From contig NZ_JAXMNY010000003.1 in NCBI RefSeq assembly GCF_034670185.1, forward strand, positions 124,001-188,000: 64,000 nt of DNA, given 5' to 3'. Made by a program: the position numbers and the translations under genes. Position 1 is the stretch's first letter. Every line of letters begins with the position of its first letter. The notes beneath the pieces were generated by a model. It was given only the letters and a program-made list of their open reading frames with translations, was not told the DNA's origin and made no database searches. The stretch comes from Nisaea sp. (GTDB lineage Bacteria > Pseudomonadota > Alphaproteobacteria > Thalassobaculales > Thalassobaculaceae). Of the stretch, positions 9,434 through 18,252 are shown one piece after another.

Positions 9434-11800
9434 GTGGATTTACAGGCGTGGGTGAACGAGGCTTTTGCACGGCATCAGTCCGGGCAATTGAATGAGGCCA
9501 CGCTTCTCTATCGGCAGGTCCTGGTCGTGCATCCGCCGATCGCGCTTGTGCAGTCCCTCGCCGGCGACGTTGCGACATCAAACGGTGATCCGGCATACGG
9601 TGGGGCTTTGCTGCGCAGGGCTCTTGTGCTTGAGCCGCGCAAAAGCTCGTTCCATCAGCTTCTGGCCTTTGCCGAGGCCTCGCAGGGAAATCTCGAACAG
9701 GCCGCGGAGCATTACGCGTCGGCTGTGACTCTCGACCCCCTGAATGTTTCAGCGATGAGCGACTGGGCCAATCTGGTGCGCAGCCGGCATCCTGATATTG
9801 CGCGGGCGCTGGCTCGCAAAACCATCTTGATCAATCCGGAGAATCCGGGGCATCTGAAGTTGCTGGCTGAGATGACTGTTTCGGGAGAACGGCTGGCTGG
9901 CGCACGATTGATGCGCCGGGCGATCTGCGGCAATCCCCTGGACGCGACTGCCTGGAAGGCGATCGGTCTGGTGGCGCAGGCCGAGAAGGAAGTTGCTTCC
10001 GCCGATCAAGCCCTAAAACGCTCTCTTCTTCTTGTCCCGAGCGATACAGTTGTTTGCGCCAGGTTGGGCGGTTCTTTGTCCGAACAGGGCTATCACCGGC
10101 AAGCAGTGTCGATGCTGCGACTGTGTGTGACGTTGGACCAGACAAGGGCGGAAAACTGGCTTGCCTTGGCGAACGCATTGCACGAGAGCGATCTGTCGGC
10201 GGCGGCCGAAATCGGATTCCGGCGATCTCTGATGCTGGAGCCGGGAGGCTTGACCGCACTCGAAAACCATCTCGTGCAGCTGGCCAAGGTGGATGTACCA
10301 GCAGACCGCATTCGAGCCGGATATCGCCGCGCGCTTCGGGTTAACCCGAAAAGCACCCGAACCTGGGCGAACTTCAGCAAGTATTTGCTTGAGCGAGGTG
10401 CGTACAGTGCTGCCGCTGACGCGATCAAGTCGGCCCTCGTCAGCGGAGACACCGACCGGGATATGCTCGTCGGGCTGGCGAATGCATACCGACAATCGCG
10501 AAAGCACCCGATGGCGGAACGTTATCTGCGTTGGGCCCGATCCGCCTTTCCGCAGGATCGGACGATCCAGTCTGGCCTCCTCATGGGGCATAATTATGAA
10601 AGTGGTGTTTCTGCGCGATCTCTCTATCAGGATCACAAGGCATGGGCGGCCGATTGGGCGCCGCTTGAGGAGCCGCTTGGCTACGATGTGGACCGGACGC
10701 CTGGTCGCCGGATTCATCTTGGTTTCGTCTCGCCAGACCTGAAGCGGCATCCGGTGGGTTTTTTCCTGCTGCCGGTATTAAGGCACCTCGATCGTAATCG
10801 GTTTCGGATATCGGTCTATTCCGATGCCGGGAAAGGCGATTTGTTCACGCTGGAGCTCCGCCGTCACGCGGATCACTGGTTCGACGCGACAGGCAAGGAC
10901 GACGATGTCTTGCGGGACCGGATACTGGAAGACCGGGTGGATATCCTGTTCGACCTCGCCGGCCATTCGGCCGCAAACCGCATGGGGATGTTTGCCCGGC
11001 GCGCGGCACCCGTCCAGATGAGCTGGATGGGGTATGTCGGCACGACCGGTCTCGATACGATGGACTATCTCGTTACCGACCGGTTCCAGACCCAGCCGGG
11101 GACGGAAGAGTTTTATTCCGAGCGCTGGCTGACCCTGCCGAACGATTATATCTGTTTTCTGGCTGCGCCGACGTCGCCGCCGGTCGTGCCGAGCCCCGCG
11201 CTCGCCAACGGCTTCATCACCTTCGGCAGCTTCAATAATCCGGCTAAACTGACCGATGAAACACTGGACCTGTGGTCCCGCGTTCTCGTTGCCGTTCCTG
11301 AATCAAGGTTGCTACTCGCCTATCGCGGTTTCGACGATCCGGGGATTCAACACGATGTCCGGTCCTGCCTGAGTGCAGCCGGTGTCGCGCCGGAGCGTGT
11401 CGAGTTCAAGACTTTCACCTACCACGAAGAATTTCTCGGCGGCTACGGCCTGATGGATATCGCTCTGGATACGATGCCGTATTCCGGTGGATTGACGACC
11501 TGCGAGGCGCTCTGGATGGGCGTTCCGGTTATATCGCTTGCGGCGCAGAGCCATTTCGCCGGCCGCCATTCCCTCAGCCACTTAAGCAATGCCGGCTTTC
11601 CGGACTGGGTCGGTGAGAGTGCCGAAGAGTTCGTCGCTATAGGGGTGGATCTGGCTTCGGATATTCAGCGTCTGGCTCATATCCGCAAGACGCTGCGCCA
11701 AAGGGTTTCTGTGTCGCCGCTGTGTGATCAGGAAGGATATGCGCGCGGTGTCGAGGAGAAACTCACCGCAGCGTGGGCGACTTACTGTGACGAATTGTGA
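9434..11800 (+). CDS. TPR protein with O-GlcNAc transferase-like (SPINDLY/GT41) catalytic domain
   Basis: This 788-residue protein combines an N-terminal array of tetratricopeptide-like repeats (about residues 1-400) with a C-terminal GT41 domain. That domain begins at RIHLGFVSPDLKRHPVGFFL and continues through DILFDLAGHSAANRMGMFARRAAPVQMSWMGY and DIALDTMPYSGGLTTCEALWMGVPVI. By family knowledge such proteins transfer GlcNAc or other sugars to proteins, or act in glycan assembly. The start is GTG at 9434, with an AGCAGG-like ribosome site. It stands alone between two unrelated genes. The acceptor cannot be inferred, and flagellin or surface-protein glycosylation is only a possibility. Confidence 0.88.
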   Translation: MDLQAWVNEAFARHQSGQLNEATLLYRQVLVVHPPIALVQSLAGDVATSNGDPAYGGALLRRALVLEPRKSSFHQLLAFAEASQGNLEQAAEHYASAVTLDPLNVSAMSDWANLVRSRHPDIARALARKTILINPENPGHLKLLAEMTVSGERLAGARLMRRAICGNPLDATAWKAIGLVAQAEKEVASADQALKRSLLLVPSDTVVCARLGGSLSEQGYHRQAVSMLRLCVTLDQTRAENWLALANALHESDLSAAAEIGFRRSLMLEPGGLTALENHLVQLAKVDVPADRIRAGYRRALRVNPKSTRTWANFSKYLLERGAYSAAADAIKSALVSGDTDRDMLVGLANAYRQSRKHPMAERYLRWARSAFPQDRTIQSGLLMGHNYESGVSARSLYQDHKAWAADWAPLEEPLGYDVDRTPGRRIHLGFVSPDLKRHPVGFFLLPVLRHLDRNRFRISVYSDAGKGDLFTLELRRHADHWFDATGKDDDVLRDRILEDRVDILFDLAGHSAANRMGMFARRAAPVQMSWMGYVGTTGLDTMDYLVTDRFQTQPGTEEFYSERWLTLPNDYICFLAAPTSPPVVPSPALANGFITFGSFNNPAKLTDETLDLWSRVLVAVPESRLLLAYRGFDDPGIQHDVRSCLSAAGVAPERVEFKTFTYHEEFLGGYGLMDIALDTMPYSGGLTTCEALWMGVPVISLAAQSHFAGRHSLSHLSNAGFPDWVGESAEEFVAIGVDLASDIQRLAHIRKTLRQRVSVSPLCDQEGYARGVEEKLTAAWATYCDEL

Positions 11801-12011
11801 GGCGAAGGCCCCATCTTGATCTTGTTCGGGGAGACATCTGTCCGTGGAGCGCAACAAGGATTACAGAGTCTTTCTGCCGCCGATGTTAATCGTTAGTTCA
11901 GAATTCCAAGGTATCTCTAGTCATATTGAATAAAGGGGTTCTTTCAATTGACCCTGAGGAGTTGAGGGGAGTTGCGCCGAGCATGAATGTGTGCGGTGCA
12001 CTGGTAGCGGA

Positions 12012-13580
12012 ATGTCCGACGACGATCTGAATATCATGGAATTTCTGGTCGAAGAGCACGGCGTGTCAGCTTCTTGCGCTGAGCCCTGGAAAGTTCTCAT
12101 CGTGGATGATGACCGCGATGTTGCGGCGACGACCACTCTTGTGTTGCGCGACGTTGAGGTCGAGGGCAGGCCGCTTAACCTCCTGTCGGCTTACTCGGCG
12201 GCGGAAGCCAAGCAGGTCCTTGCCGAACATCCCGATATCGGCCTTGCCTTGATCGACGTGGTCATGGAAACGCCGAATGCCGGTCTCGATCTGATTCACT
12301 ACATTCGTCAGGATATGGGCAACAAGCTGATCCGGCTGGTGGTGCGTACCGGTCAGCCGGGGCATGCGCCGGAACAAAGCGTCATCATCGATTACGATAT
12401 CAGCGATTATAAAGAAAAGACCGAGCTCAGCGCACAGAAGCTCTTCTCGCTTGCTTACGCGGGACTGCGCTCCTACCAGCAATATCTCTCGATGGAGCAA
12501 AATCGCCGTGGCCTGATGAAAGTGTTGCAGGCCTCTACCGCACTGTTCGAAAAACCCGGACTAGACGATTTTGCCGACGGGATTCTCGAGAATCTCGGAG
12601 ACATCGCGAACATGAACCGCGATCCGAAGGACAGACTCGGATCATCCGGCGTTCTCGCGGTGGCGGATGCAGATTCCAGCTCGGCGCAGGATTTCGAGAT
12701 TGTGGCCGGGCGGAGCGGGAATGGAGAGTCACGGAAACTCTCGGACCTGTCGCTAGACGAGGAAACGAGACAACTGGTCGGTGAGTTGGCCGGGCGCGGG
12801 CCGGGTATTCACACCAGCCGAACCGAAAACGCATTGATGACCGGGATCGTCGGACGGAATGGTCAAACCAGCCTTCTTCTCTTGCCGGAGCTGCAAGGGT
12901 TGAGCGGGTCGGATGCCCAAATTGTCGATATCTTCATTTCCCAGGTTTTGACAGCCTTCGATAATCTTCGTCTGCATGATCAAACCGAACGCGCGCAGCG
13001 CGAAATCGTGCTGCGTCTGGGAGAGGCTGTCGAAACCCGGTCCGGTGAAACCGGGCGGCATGTTTCGCGAGTTGCTCTCTATGCCCGCGAGATCGCCGAC
13101 AAGCTGGGGTTCAGCCAGTCTGATTCCGAACTGCTTTTCCGCGCTGCTCCTCTGCACGACATCGGTAAGATCGGCATTCCTGACGCCATCCTGTGCAAGC
13201 CGGGCAAGCTCGATCCGGACGAGTGGCAGGCGATGCAGGAGCACACGACGATAGGCTACGAAATGCTGCGGTCATCGGACATGCCGATCCTGAAGCTGGC
13301 AGCGCGGATCGCGCTTGAGCATCATGAAAAATGGGCTGGTGGCGGCTATCCCCGCAACATCAAGGCCGAGGATATCTCGATCGAGGGGCGGATCATCGGG
13401 CTTGTCGATGTCTTCGACGCGCTGACCTCGGAGCGGGTCTATAAAAAAGCGTGGCCGGTGGAAAAAGCCGTGCAGCTTATTCAGGAGGAAAGCGGCCGTC
13501 ATTTCGATCCGATGGTCGTCGATACATTCCTGAAAAACCTGACCACGATGATCGATATCAGAATGACCCATGCTGATTAG
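12012..13580 (+). CDS. Response regulator with DUF3369 and HD-GYP domain
   Basis: The product is about 522 residues from ATG 12012 (an in-frame GTG lies 7 codons upstream). A receiver domain has WKVLIVDDDRDV and the phospho-acceptor Asp82 in LALIDVVMETP. It is followed by a DUF3369 linker. The C-terminal HD-GYP domain contains RHVSRVALYAREIADKLG, the metal-binding His382-Asp383 in HDIGKIGIPD, and HHEKWAGGGYP. This architecture belongs to predicted cyclic-di-GMP phosphodiesterases controlled by phosphorylation. The second motif reads GGGYP where GxGYP is usual, which still fits. The gene lies 52 bases ahead of a large histidine kinase, its probable cognate sensor. Confidence 0.9.
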   Translation: MSDDDLNIMEFLVEEHGVSASCAEPWKVLIVDDDRDVAATTTLVLRDVEVEGRPLNLLSAYSAAEAKQVLAEHPDIGLALIDVVMETPNAGLDLIHYIRQDMGNKLIRLVVRTGQPGHAPEQSVIIDYDISDYKEKTELSAQKLFSLAYAGLRSYQQYLSMEQNRRGLMKVLQASTALFEKPGLDDFADGILENLGDIANMNRDPKDRLGSSGVLAVADADSSSAQDFEIVAGRSGNGESRKLSDLSLDEETRQLVGELAGRGPGIHTSRTENALMTGIVGRNGQTSLLLLPELQGLSGSDAQIVDIFISQVLTAFDNLRLHDQTERAQREIVLRLGEAVETRSGETGRHVSRVALYAREIADKLGFSQSDSELLFRAAPLHDIGKIGIPDAILCKPGKLDPDEWQAMQEHTTIGYEMLRSSDMPILKLAARIALEHHEKWAGGGYPRNIKAEDISIEGRIIGLVDVFDALTSERVYKKAWPVEKAVQLIQEESGRHFDPMVVDTFLKNLTTMIDIRMTHAD

Positions 13581-13632
13581 AAGGTGACGCTGATCGAAGC
13601 CTGGCTGGATCAGCCGCCGGAGAAACACCGGA

Positions 13633-16600
13633 ATGGATAGCCCAGAGGCTGCCGAACCGTATTCGGTAAAAGCGGAAGAATTTTTCTTTCACTGGCGGTG
13701 CGACCGGGACGGTACGGCGACAACCCTTTCGGATAATTTCGGAGCACTCACCGGTCTCAATCCGGCAGTCCTGTCCGTGCGACCGCTGCTTGGCTGTTGC
13801 AAGGATATGGAGCAGGTCCTGGCTATCTGGGGTGAACATGCTCTGAGAGGCGAAGCGTTCCGCAATTTTCCACTGACGATTTCTGACGGGGCCAGGCAGT
13901 GCCAGGTCCTTTTGAGCGGCAAAGGTTTCCCCGCCGGCGTAGCTCCGTCAGAAGGTTTTTCGGGGTTTGGCTCTTGTGTCGGGGTGAGTGATGCGGTGCC
14001 ATTCCTGCAACAGGAGCCCGCTGCCGACAGGCTCTTCGAGATGGTCAAGGAAGTCGGGCAGGCCGGCTATATCCTGCGCGATGCGGAGACCGGTCGGTTC
14101 CGGCTTCTCGGACCTCTCCGTCAGATCGTCGATCCGGACAGTGACACCGTTTCGGTGGAGGACATTCGGGCTGGGCTGCTTGCCGCAGACATTGAGCGCT
14201 TCGATGCTGTTTGGGCCAAGGAATGCGAAGTAGGCGTAACGGAAGAAGTCGAACTCCGGTTTGGACGAGATTTTTACGACTGCCGTCATGTTTTGTTCGA
14301 ACTGCAACCGCCTGCCGTGAGCGAAACTTCCCCGGACGGATTGTTCGCTGTCTACCGTGATGTGACGGAACAAAGGGGTGCCGAAACGACGCTTGAACAG
14401 GTCGAGAAGATCGCCGGAATTGGTCATTGGTATAGTTGGGAGGCGACCCAGTCGACGTACTGGTCCGAGGCTCTGCGGGAAATGTTCGGGATCCTGGAAT
14501 GGTCGGCGGAGGCGCGGAATAGGCATTATTTTTGGGATAGCTTGATGCACCCGGAAGATGTGCCGCGCTGCCGCGCCGAGCGTGAGGCAGGAATAAAGGA
14601 AAAACGGGACTACGGCATAATCGCTCGGGCGCACCGCCTGGACGGCAGGATGTTATGGGTGAAGATCAGCGGCCATCCACTCTTTGACCGTGATGGTGGT
14701 TTGATGGGAACGATGGGGACCATTCAGGATATCACGCCTCTCAAGGAGCTTGAGGGGCAGGTTTTGCAACGTGACAAGTGGTTCAAGCGTGCGCAGCGTC
14801 TTGGCGGTATTGGCCACTGGACCTTCGAGCGCTCGGAAAGGCGTATCCATTTCTCCGAACAGGCACAGGAGATTTTCGGTACGGAAGGAGTTGACCGCTT
14901 CACTTTCGCGGAGGCGCGAAAGCGCATCCATCCTGACGATCGTGAATTACTTCGGGTGATACAGCATAAAGCCAGCGCAGGAGATTCAGGGTTTGAATGT
15001 CAGGTCCGCATCTTCCGTAAAGATGGAAGCATCGCCCATTTGCTGGTTGCCGGCGAATTTGACTCCTCTGAAAGCGGTGGGCTGGAGCGTACATTCGGGA
15101 CGATAGCCGATGTGAGCTCACAGGTCGTTGTGGAAGAGGCTCGTCGCGATGCCGAAGCTCTGATGAGCGATGTTTTCGAGAATGCTGATTGCGGCATTCT
15201 TGTTCGGGATCTCACCGGCTGCTTTATCCGCGTCAATACGAGGGCCGCAATCCAGCTGGGCTTGCGCGTCAGTGATGTGCTCGGCCACACCGTGGAGGAG
15301 GTCATCTCTAAATGTGATCGCATGGAAGACGCGGAGCTTTTGTTTGACGCGGCCAGCAAGATTGTCGCGACGCATGGGTCGGTGACCTATGACTATTCTT
15401 ACCGGTCAGGTGGCGATGCGCGGGCAACCGAGTTCCGCGTGGTGAATTTTCCGATAGCGGGTCCAGACGGAGCTGTCCGGGCGGTGGCCAGCATGCGGTA
15501 CGACATCACCGATTTTGTGAATGCGCAGGATGCTCTCAAGCAATTGAATGAAGATTTGGAGAGCACGATTCGGGCGCGCACGCTGGAATTGCGGCAAAGT
15601 GAAGAGCGGTTCCGGAATATCGCTTCGGCGTCAGCCGATTGGCTATGGGAACTGGATGCCGATCTGAATTTCATCTGGTGTTCGGAGACCTTTTTTGAAG
15701 CGACCGGCCGAAAGCGCGAAGACTATATCGGTAAGTCCATGGCTGCGCTGGTGACGGATGAGGAACGCCTCGTCGATCAGCGGGATGTCTGGTCGACGTT
15801 TCTGGGAAAACTGGAAGCCAGGGAACAGGTCCGGGGATTTGAGATTGAAAGGCATCATCCGACTGGTATTCGGACCATTCGGATCAATGCGATGCCGGTC
15901 TGGAGTGATGGCGTGTTTGCTGGGTTCCACGGCTCGACTGCGGATATCAGCGAGCTTAAACAAACCCAGGCGCAGCTCATCGAGACTGATCGGCTGGCAT
16001 CCCTTGGCGGGTTGGTCGCGGGGATTTCTCACGAGATCAACACGCCTGTAGGGGCGAGCTTCACGGTTGTCACCAAATTGATGGCCACCTTGAGCGACAT
16101 TCAGGCGTCGTTTTTGAAAGGTAAGGTCTCTCAGAAGCATTTTTCGCGATTTCTCGCGGAATTGGATGAGGGGCTCGGCATTATTCATCGCGGGATGGAG
16201 CGTACGTCCGAGCTGATCACTCACTTCAAACAGGTCGCAGTCGATCAGACCAGTCTCAAAAGACGCGAGTTTGAACTCTCGGAAACTGTCAGCGATATCG
16301 TCACGACCATGGCGGCGACGATCGGGCGCCGGTCGGTTAAGATTGAAACGCATGTGCCGGAAGGAATTCGCCTGGATTCATATCCGGGCCCGCTTGGGCA
16401 GGTTTTGATCAACCTGATCCAAAACGCCATCTTCCATGCGTTTGACGAAAACAGCGTCAAGCAAGATGAAATCGACCGGATTGTCGTGGCCGGTGATTTC
16501 GGGAGGAGCGGAACTGTCACGCTTTCGGTAACGGATAATGGCAAGGGTATGGCGCCGAACGTTGTGCGTCGCGTGTTTGAGCCGTTCTTCACGACGAAGT

Positions 16601-16773
16601 TCGGGAGTGGTGGCAGTGGCCTCGGCATGCACCTGGTCTATTCCATAGTGCACGGGGCTCTCGGCGGCACGGTTTCCGTGTCATCCAAGCAGGGAAAAGG
16701 CACGGTGGTCACCGTCATGCTTCCGATCATCGCGCCGGAAAATGTGGGCCGGGAAGCCGTGATCGAATCCTGA
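13633..16773 (+). CDS. Multi-PAS sensor histidine kinase
   Basis: This 1046-residue kinase has about five PAS-like modules in series, several ending in PAC-type sequence (LFAVYRDVTEQR, MGTIQDITPLKEL, FGTIADVSSQV, SMRYDITDF, HGSTADISELK). Then comes a dimerisation/phospho-acceptor helix with His800 in GISHEINTPVG. The HATPase domain has the N box (LINLIQNAIFHAF), G1 (DNGKGM) and G2 (GSGGSGLGMHLVYSIV). No transmembrane helix is seen, so it is probably a soluble cytoplasmic sensor. The insert between the phospho-acceptor helix and the ATPase resembles kinases of the ADCA/NtrB-like group. It probably phosphorylates the HD-GYP response regulator just upstream. The ligand or cofactor of the PAS domains is unknown. 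Confidence 0.92.
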   Translation: MDSPEAAEPYSVKAEEFFFHWRCDRDGTATTLSDNFGALTGLNPAVLSVRPLLGCCKDMEQVLAIWGEHALRGEAFRNFPLTISDGARQCQVLLSGKGFPAGVAPSEGFSGFGSCVGVSDAVPFLQQEPAADRLFEMVKEVGQAGYILRDAETGRFRLLGPLRQIVDPDSDTVSVEDIRAGLLAADIERFDAVWAKECEVGVTEEVELRFGRDFYDCRHVLFELQPPAVSETSPDGLFAVYRDVTEQRGAETTLEQVEKIAGIGHWYSWEATQSTYWSEALREMFGILEWSAEARNRHYFWDSLMHPEDVPRCRAEREAGIKEKRDYGIIARAHRLDGRMLWVKISGHPLFDRDGGLMGTMGTIQDITPLKELEGQVLQRDKWFKRAQRLGGIGHWTFERSERRIHFSEQAQEIFGTEGVDRFTFAEARKRIHPDDRELLRVIQHKASAGDSGFECQVRIFRKDGSIAHLLVAGEFDSSESGGLERTFGTIADVSSQVVVEEARRDAEALMSDVFENADCGILVRDLTGCFIRVNTRAAIQLGLRVSDVLGHTVEEVISKCDRMEDAELLFDAASKIVATHGSVTYDYSYRSGGDARATEFRVVNFPIAGPDGAVRAVASMRYDITDFVNAQDALKQLNEDLESTIRARTLELRQSEERFRNIASASADWLWELDADLNFIWCSETFFEATGRKREDYIGKSMAALVTDEERLVDQRDVWSTFLGKLEAREQVRGFEIERHHPTGIRTIRINAMPVWSDGVFAGFHGSTADISELKQTQAQLIETDRLASLGGLVAGISHEINTPVGASFTVVTKLMATLSDIQASFLKGKVSQKHFSRFLAELDEGLGIIHRGMERTSELITHFKQVAVDQTSLKRREFELSETVSDIVTTMAATIGRRSVKIETHVPEGIRLDSYPGPLGQVLINLIQNAIFHAFDENSVKQDEIDRIVVAGDFGRSGTVTLSVTDNGKGMAPNVVRRVFEPFFTTKFGSGGSGLGMHLVYSIVHGALGGTVSVSSKQGKGTVVTVMLPIIAPENVGREAVIES

Positions 16774-16876
16774 TTGAATCGAACTCTAATCAGTTTTGGC
16801 CGCAGCAGGTTTTAAGCGGCGCGGCATCCATGCCACGAATACCGCATACTGCCTTACGCATCAGGATTGCCAACGG

Positions 16877-16897
16877 CGAAAGTATAATGCACTTTCG
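16877..16897 (+). promoter_or_regulatory. Candidate liv promoter -10 inside an inverted repeat (possible operator)
   Basis: A perfect TATAAT is at 16883-16888, but no convincing -35 lies upstream. The hexamer overlaps a 7-bp inverted repeat, CGAAAGT at 16877-16883 and ACTTTCG at 16891-16897. An inverted repeat centred on a -10 box suggests a repressor site. The same repeat could instead form a short RNA hairpin. It lies about 75-90 bases before livK. Confidence 0.4.
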
Positions 16898-16913
16898 TAT
16901 GAAGGTGTGCACT

Positions 16914-16940
16914 ATGTTGCATGTACTTGTTGTGGCATAG
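16914..16940 (+). CDS. Candidate 8-residue leader peptide of the liv operon
   Basis: A short frame ATG...TAG encodes MLHVLVVA, in which five of eight residues are leucine or valine. It is preceded by GAAGG eight bases upstream of its ATG and ends 29 bases before the livK start. It is out of frame with livK. A codon run matching the substrate class of the downstream transporter suggests a sensing upstream ORF. I see no terminator hairpin between it and livK, so a classical attenuator is not supported. Translational coupling or chance remain possible. Confidence 0.3.
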   Translation: MLHVLVVA

Positions 16941-16969
16941 TTGCCGCATCATTCTGGGAGGCTTGTGCA

Positions 16970-18154
16970 ATGATCAAAAAAATAACGGCCCTCGCGGCCA
17001 TGGGAGCTTTTCTTGCTGCTCCGGCAATGGCGGCCGATAAAGTTAAAATAGGTTTCGTTACCACCATCACCACGCCGGCTGGCGTCATCGGCCAAGACAT
17101 GGTCGATGCGGTTAATCTTGCGATGGAAGATATCGGCGGCAAGATGGCCGGCCTTGATGTCGAGCTCATCATTGAGGATGACGGTTTCAAGCCTCCGGTG
17201 GGCAAGCAGAAGGTCGACAAACTCGTGAAGAAGGACGAAGTCGATTTCATCGGCGGCTTCATCTGGTCTCACGTTCTGCTGGCCGCGAAAAAGTCCGCAC
17301 TTGATGCAGGCACTTTCCTGATCAGCTCGAACGCCGGTCCGTCTCAGATTGCCGGCAAGCAGTGTGACAAGAATTTCTTCTCAACCTCCTGGCAGAACGA
17401 CCAGACGCCGATGGCCATGGGCGAGGTCCTGAATCAGAACGGCGTCAAGTCTGTCTATGTCATGGCTCCGAACTATGCCGCCGGCAAGAACATGATTGCG
17501 GGCGTGGAGCGGACCTTCAAAGGCAAGATCGCCGGTCGTGACCTGACGAAATGGGGCAAGGACGCGCAGCTCGATTTCTCTGCAGAACTGGCAAAAGCGA
17601 AAGCCTCCGGTGCTGAAGCCCTGTGGGTGTTTTATCCCGGCAAGGCCGGCGGTGCGCTGATCAAGCAGTACGAGCAGGCAGGCCTGCGCGATACGATGCC
17701 GCTTTACACTGTCTTCACGGTCGACTCGATTGCTCTTCCGAAATTGCAGGCTGGCAATCTTCAGGGTGTTCTCGGCTCCCGCAATACCCAGCATTGGGGG
17801 CCTGACCTGGACAACCCGCAGAACAAGAAGTTTGTCGAAGGCTTCAAGAAGAAGTATGGCCACTATCCGTCCTTCTATGCTGCCCAGTCCTACGACACGA
17901 TCTTCCTGATCAAGAGCGCGGTCGAAGCGGTGAATGGCGATCTGTCGAACAAAGACGGCATGCGCGCCGCCATGAAGAAGGCTGACTTCCCGTCCACCCG
18001 CGGCAAGTTCAGCTATGGGAACAACCATTTCCCGATCCAGAACTTCTATCTGCGTGAAGTCGTTGCGGATGCAGACGGTGTCTGGACAACCAAGATCGTC
18101 AGCACGGTCATGGAAAACCACCAGGACCCGTACGCAGCCGAATGCAAAATGTAA
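16970..18154 (+). CDS. Branched-chain amino-acid type ABC transporter, periplasmic binding protein
   Basis: This 394-residue binding protein starts at ATG 16970, eight bases after GGGAGG. A clear Sec signal peptide (MIKKITALAAMGAFLAAPAMA, cleavage after AMA) precedes the mature part KVKIGFVTTITTPAGVIGQDM. The type I periplasmic-binding fold is evident (Peripla_BP_6). It binds the solute and delivers it to the LivHM permease encoded downstream. The family also includes binders of aromatic acids, amides and urea, so branched-chain amino acids are the default guess only. A stable hairpin follows the gene, before livH, which may set binding protein above permease expression. Confidence 0.93.
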   Translation: MIKKITALAAMGAFLAAPAMAADKVKIGFVTTITTPAGVIGQDMVDAVNLAMEDIGGKMAGLDVELIIEDDGFKPPVGKQKVDKLVKKDEVDFIGGFIWSHVLLAAKKSALDAGTFLISSNAGPSQIAGKQCDKNFFSTSWQNDQTPMAMGEVLNQNGVKSVYVMAPNYAAGKNMIAGVERTFKGKIAGRDLTKWGKDAQLDFSAELAKAKASGAEALWVFYPGKAGGALIKQYEQAGLRDTMPLYTVFTVDSIALPKLQAGNLQGVLGSRNTQHWGPDLDNPQNKKFVEGFKKKYGHYPSFYAAQSYDTIFLIKSAVEAVNGDLSNKDGMRAAMKKADFPSTRGKFSYGNNHFPIQNFYLREVVADADGVWTTKIVSTVMENHQDPYAAECKM

Positions 18155-18175
18155 TCATCCTCCTTGGATGACGGA

Positions 18176-18205
18176 AAACCGGCGGAGCGAGAGCTTCGCC
18201 GGTTT
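18176..18205 (+). terminator. Intercistronic hairpin between binding protein and livH
   Basis: AAACCGGCGGAGC at 18176-18188 pairs with GCTTCGCCGGTTT at 18193-18205 around a GAGA loop, giving 13 bp with one G-U pair. The following CAGTTTTC is only weakly T-rich. It may act as a partial terminator or as a 3' stabiliser of the binding-protein message, as is common in liv operons. Confidence 0.6.
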
Positions 18206-18252
18206 CAGTTTTCGCCTCTGGCGCAAAAACAAAGTTTGAGTAGGACGGCTGG

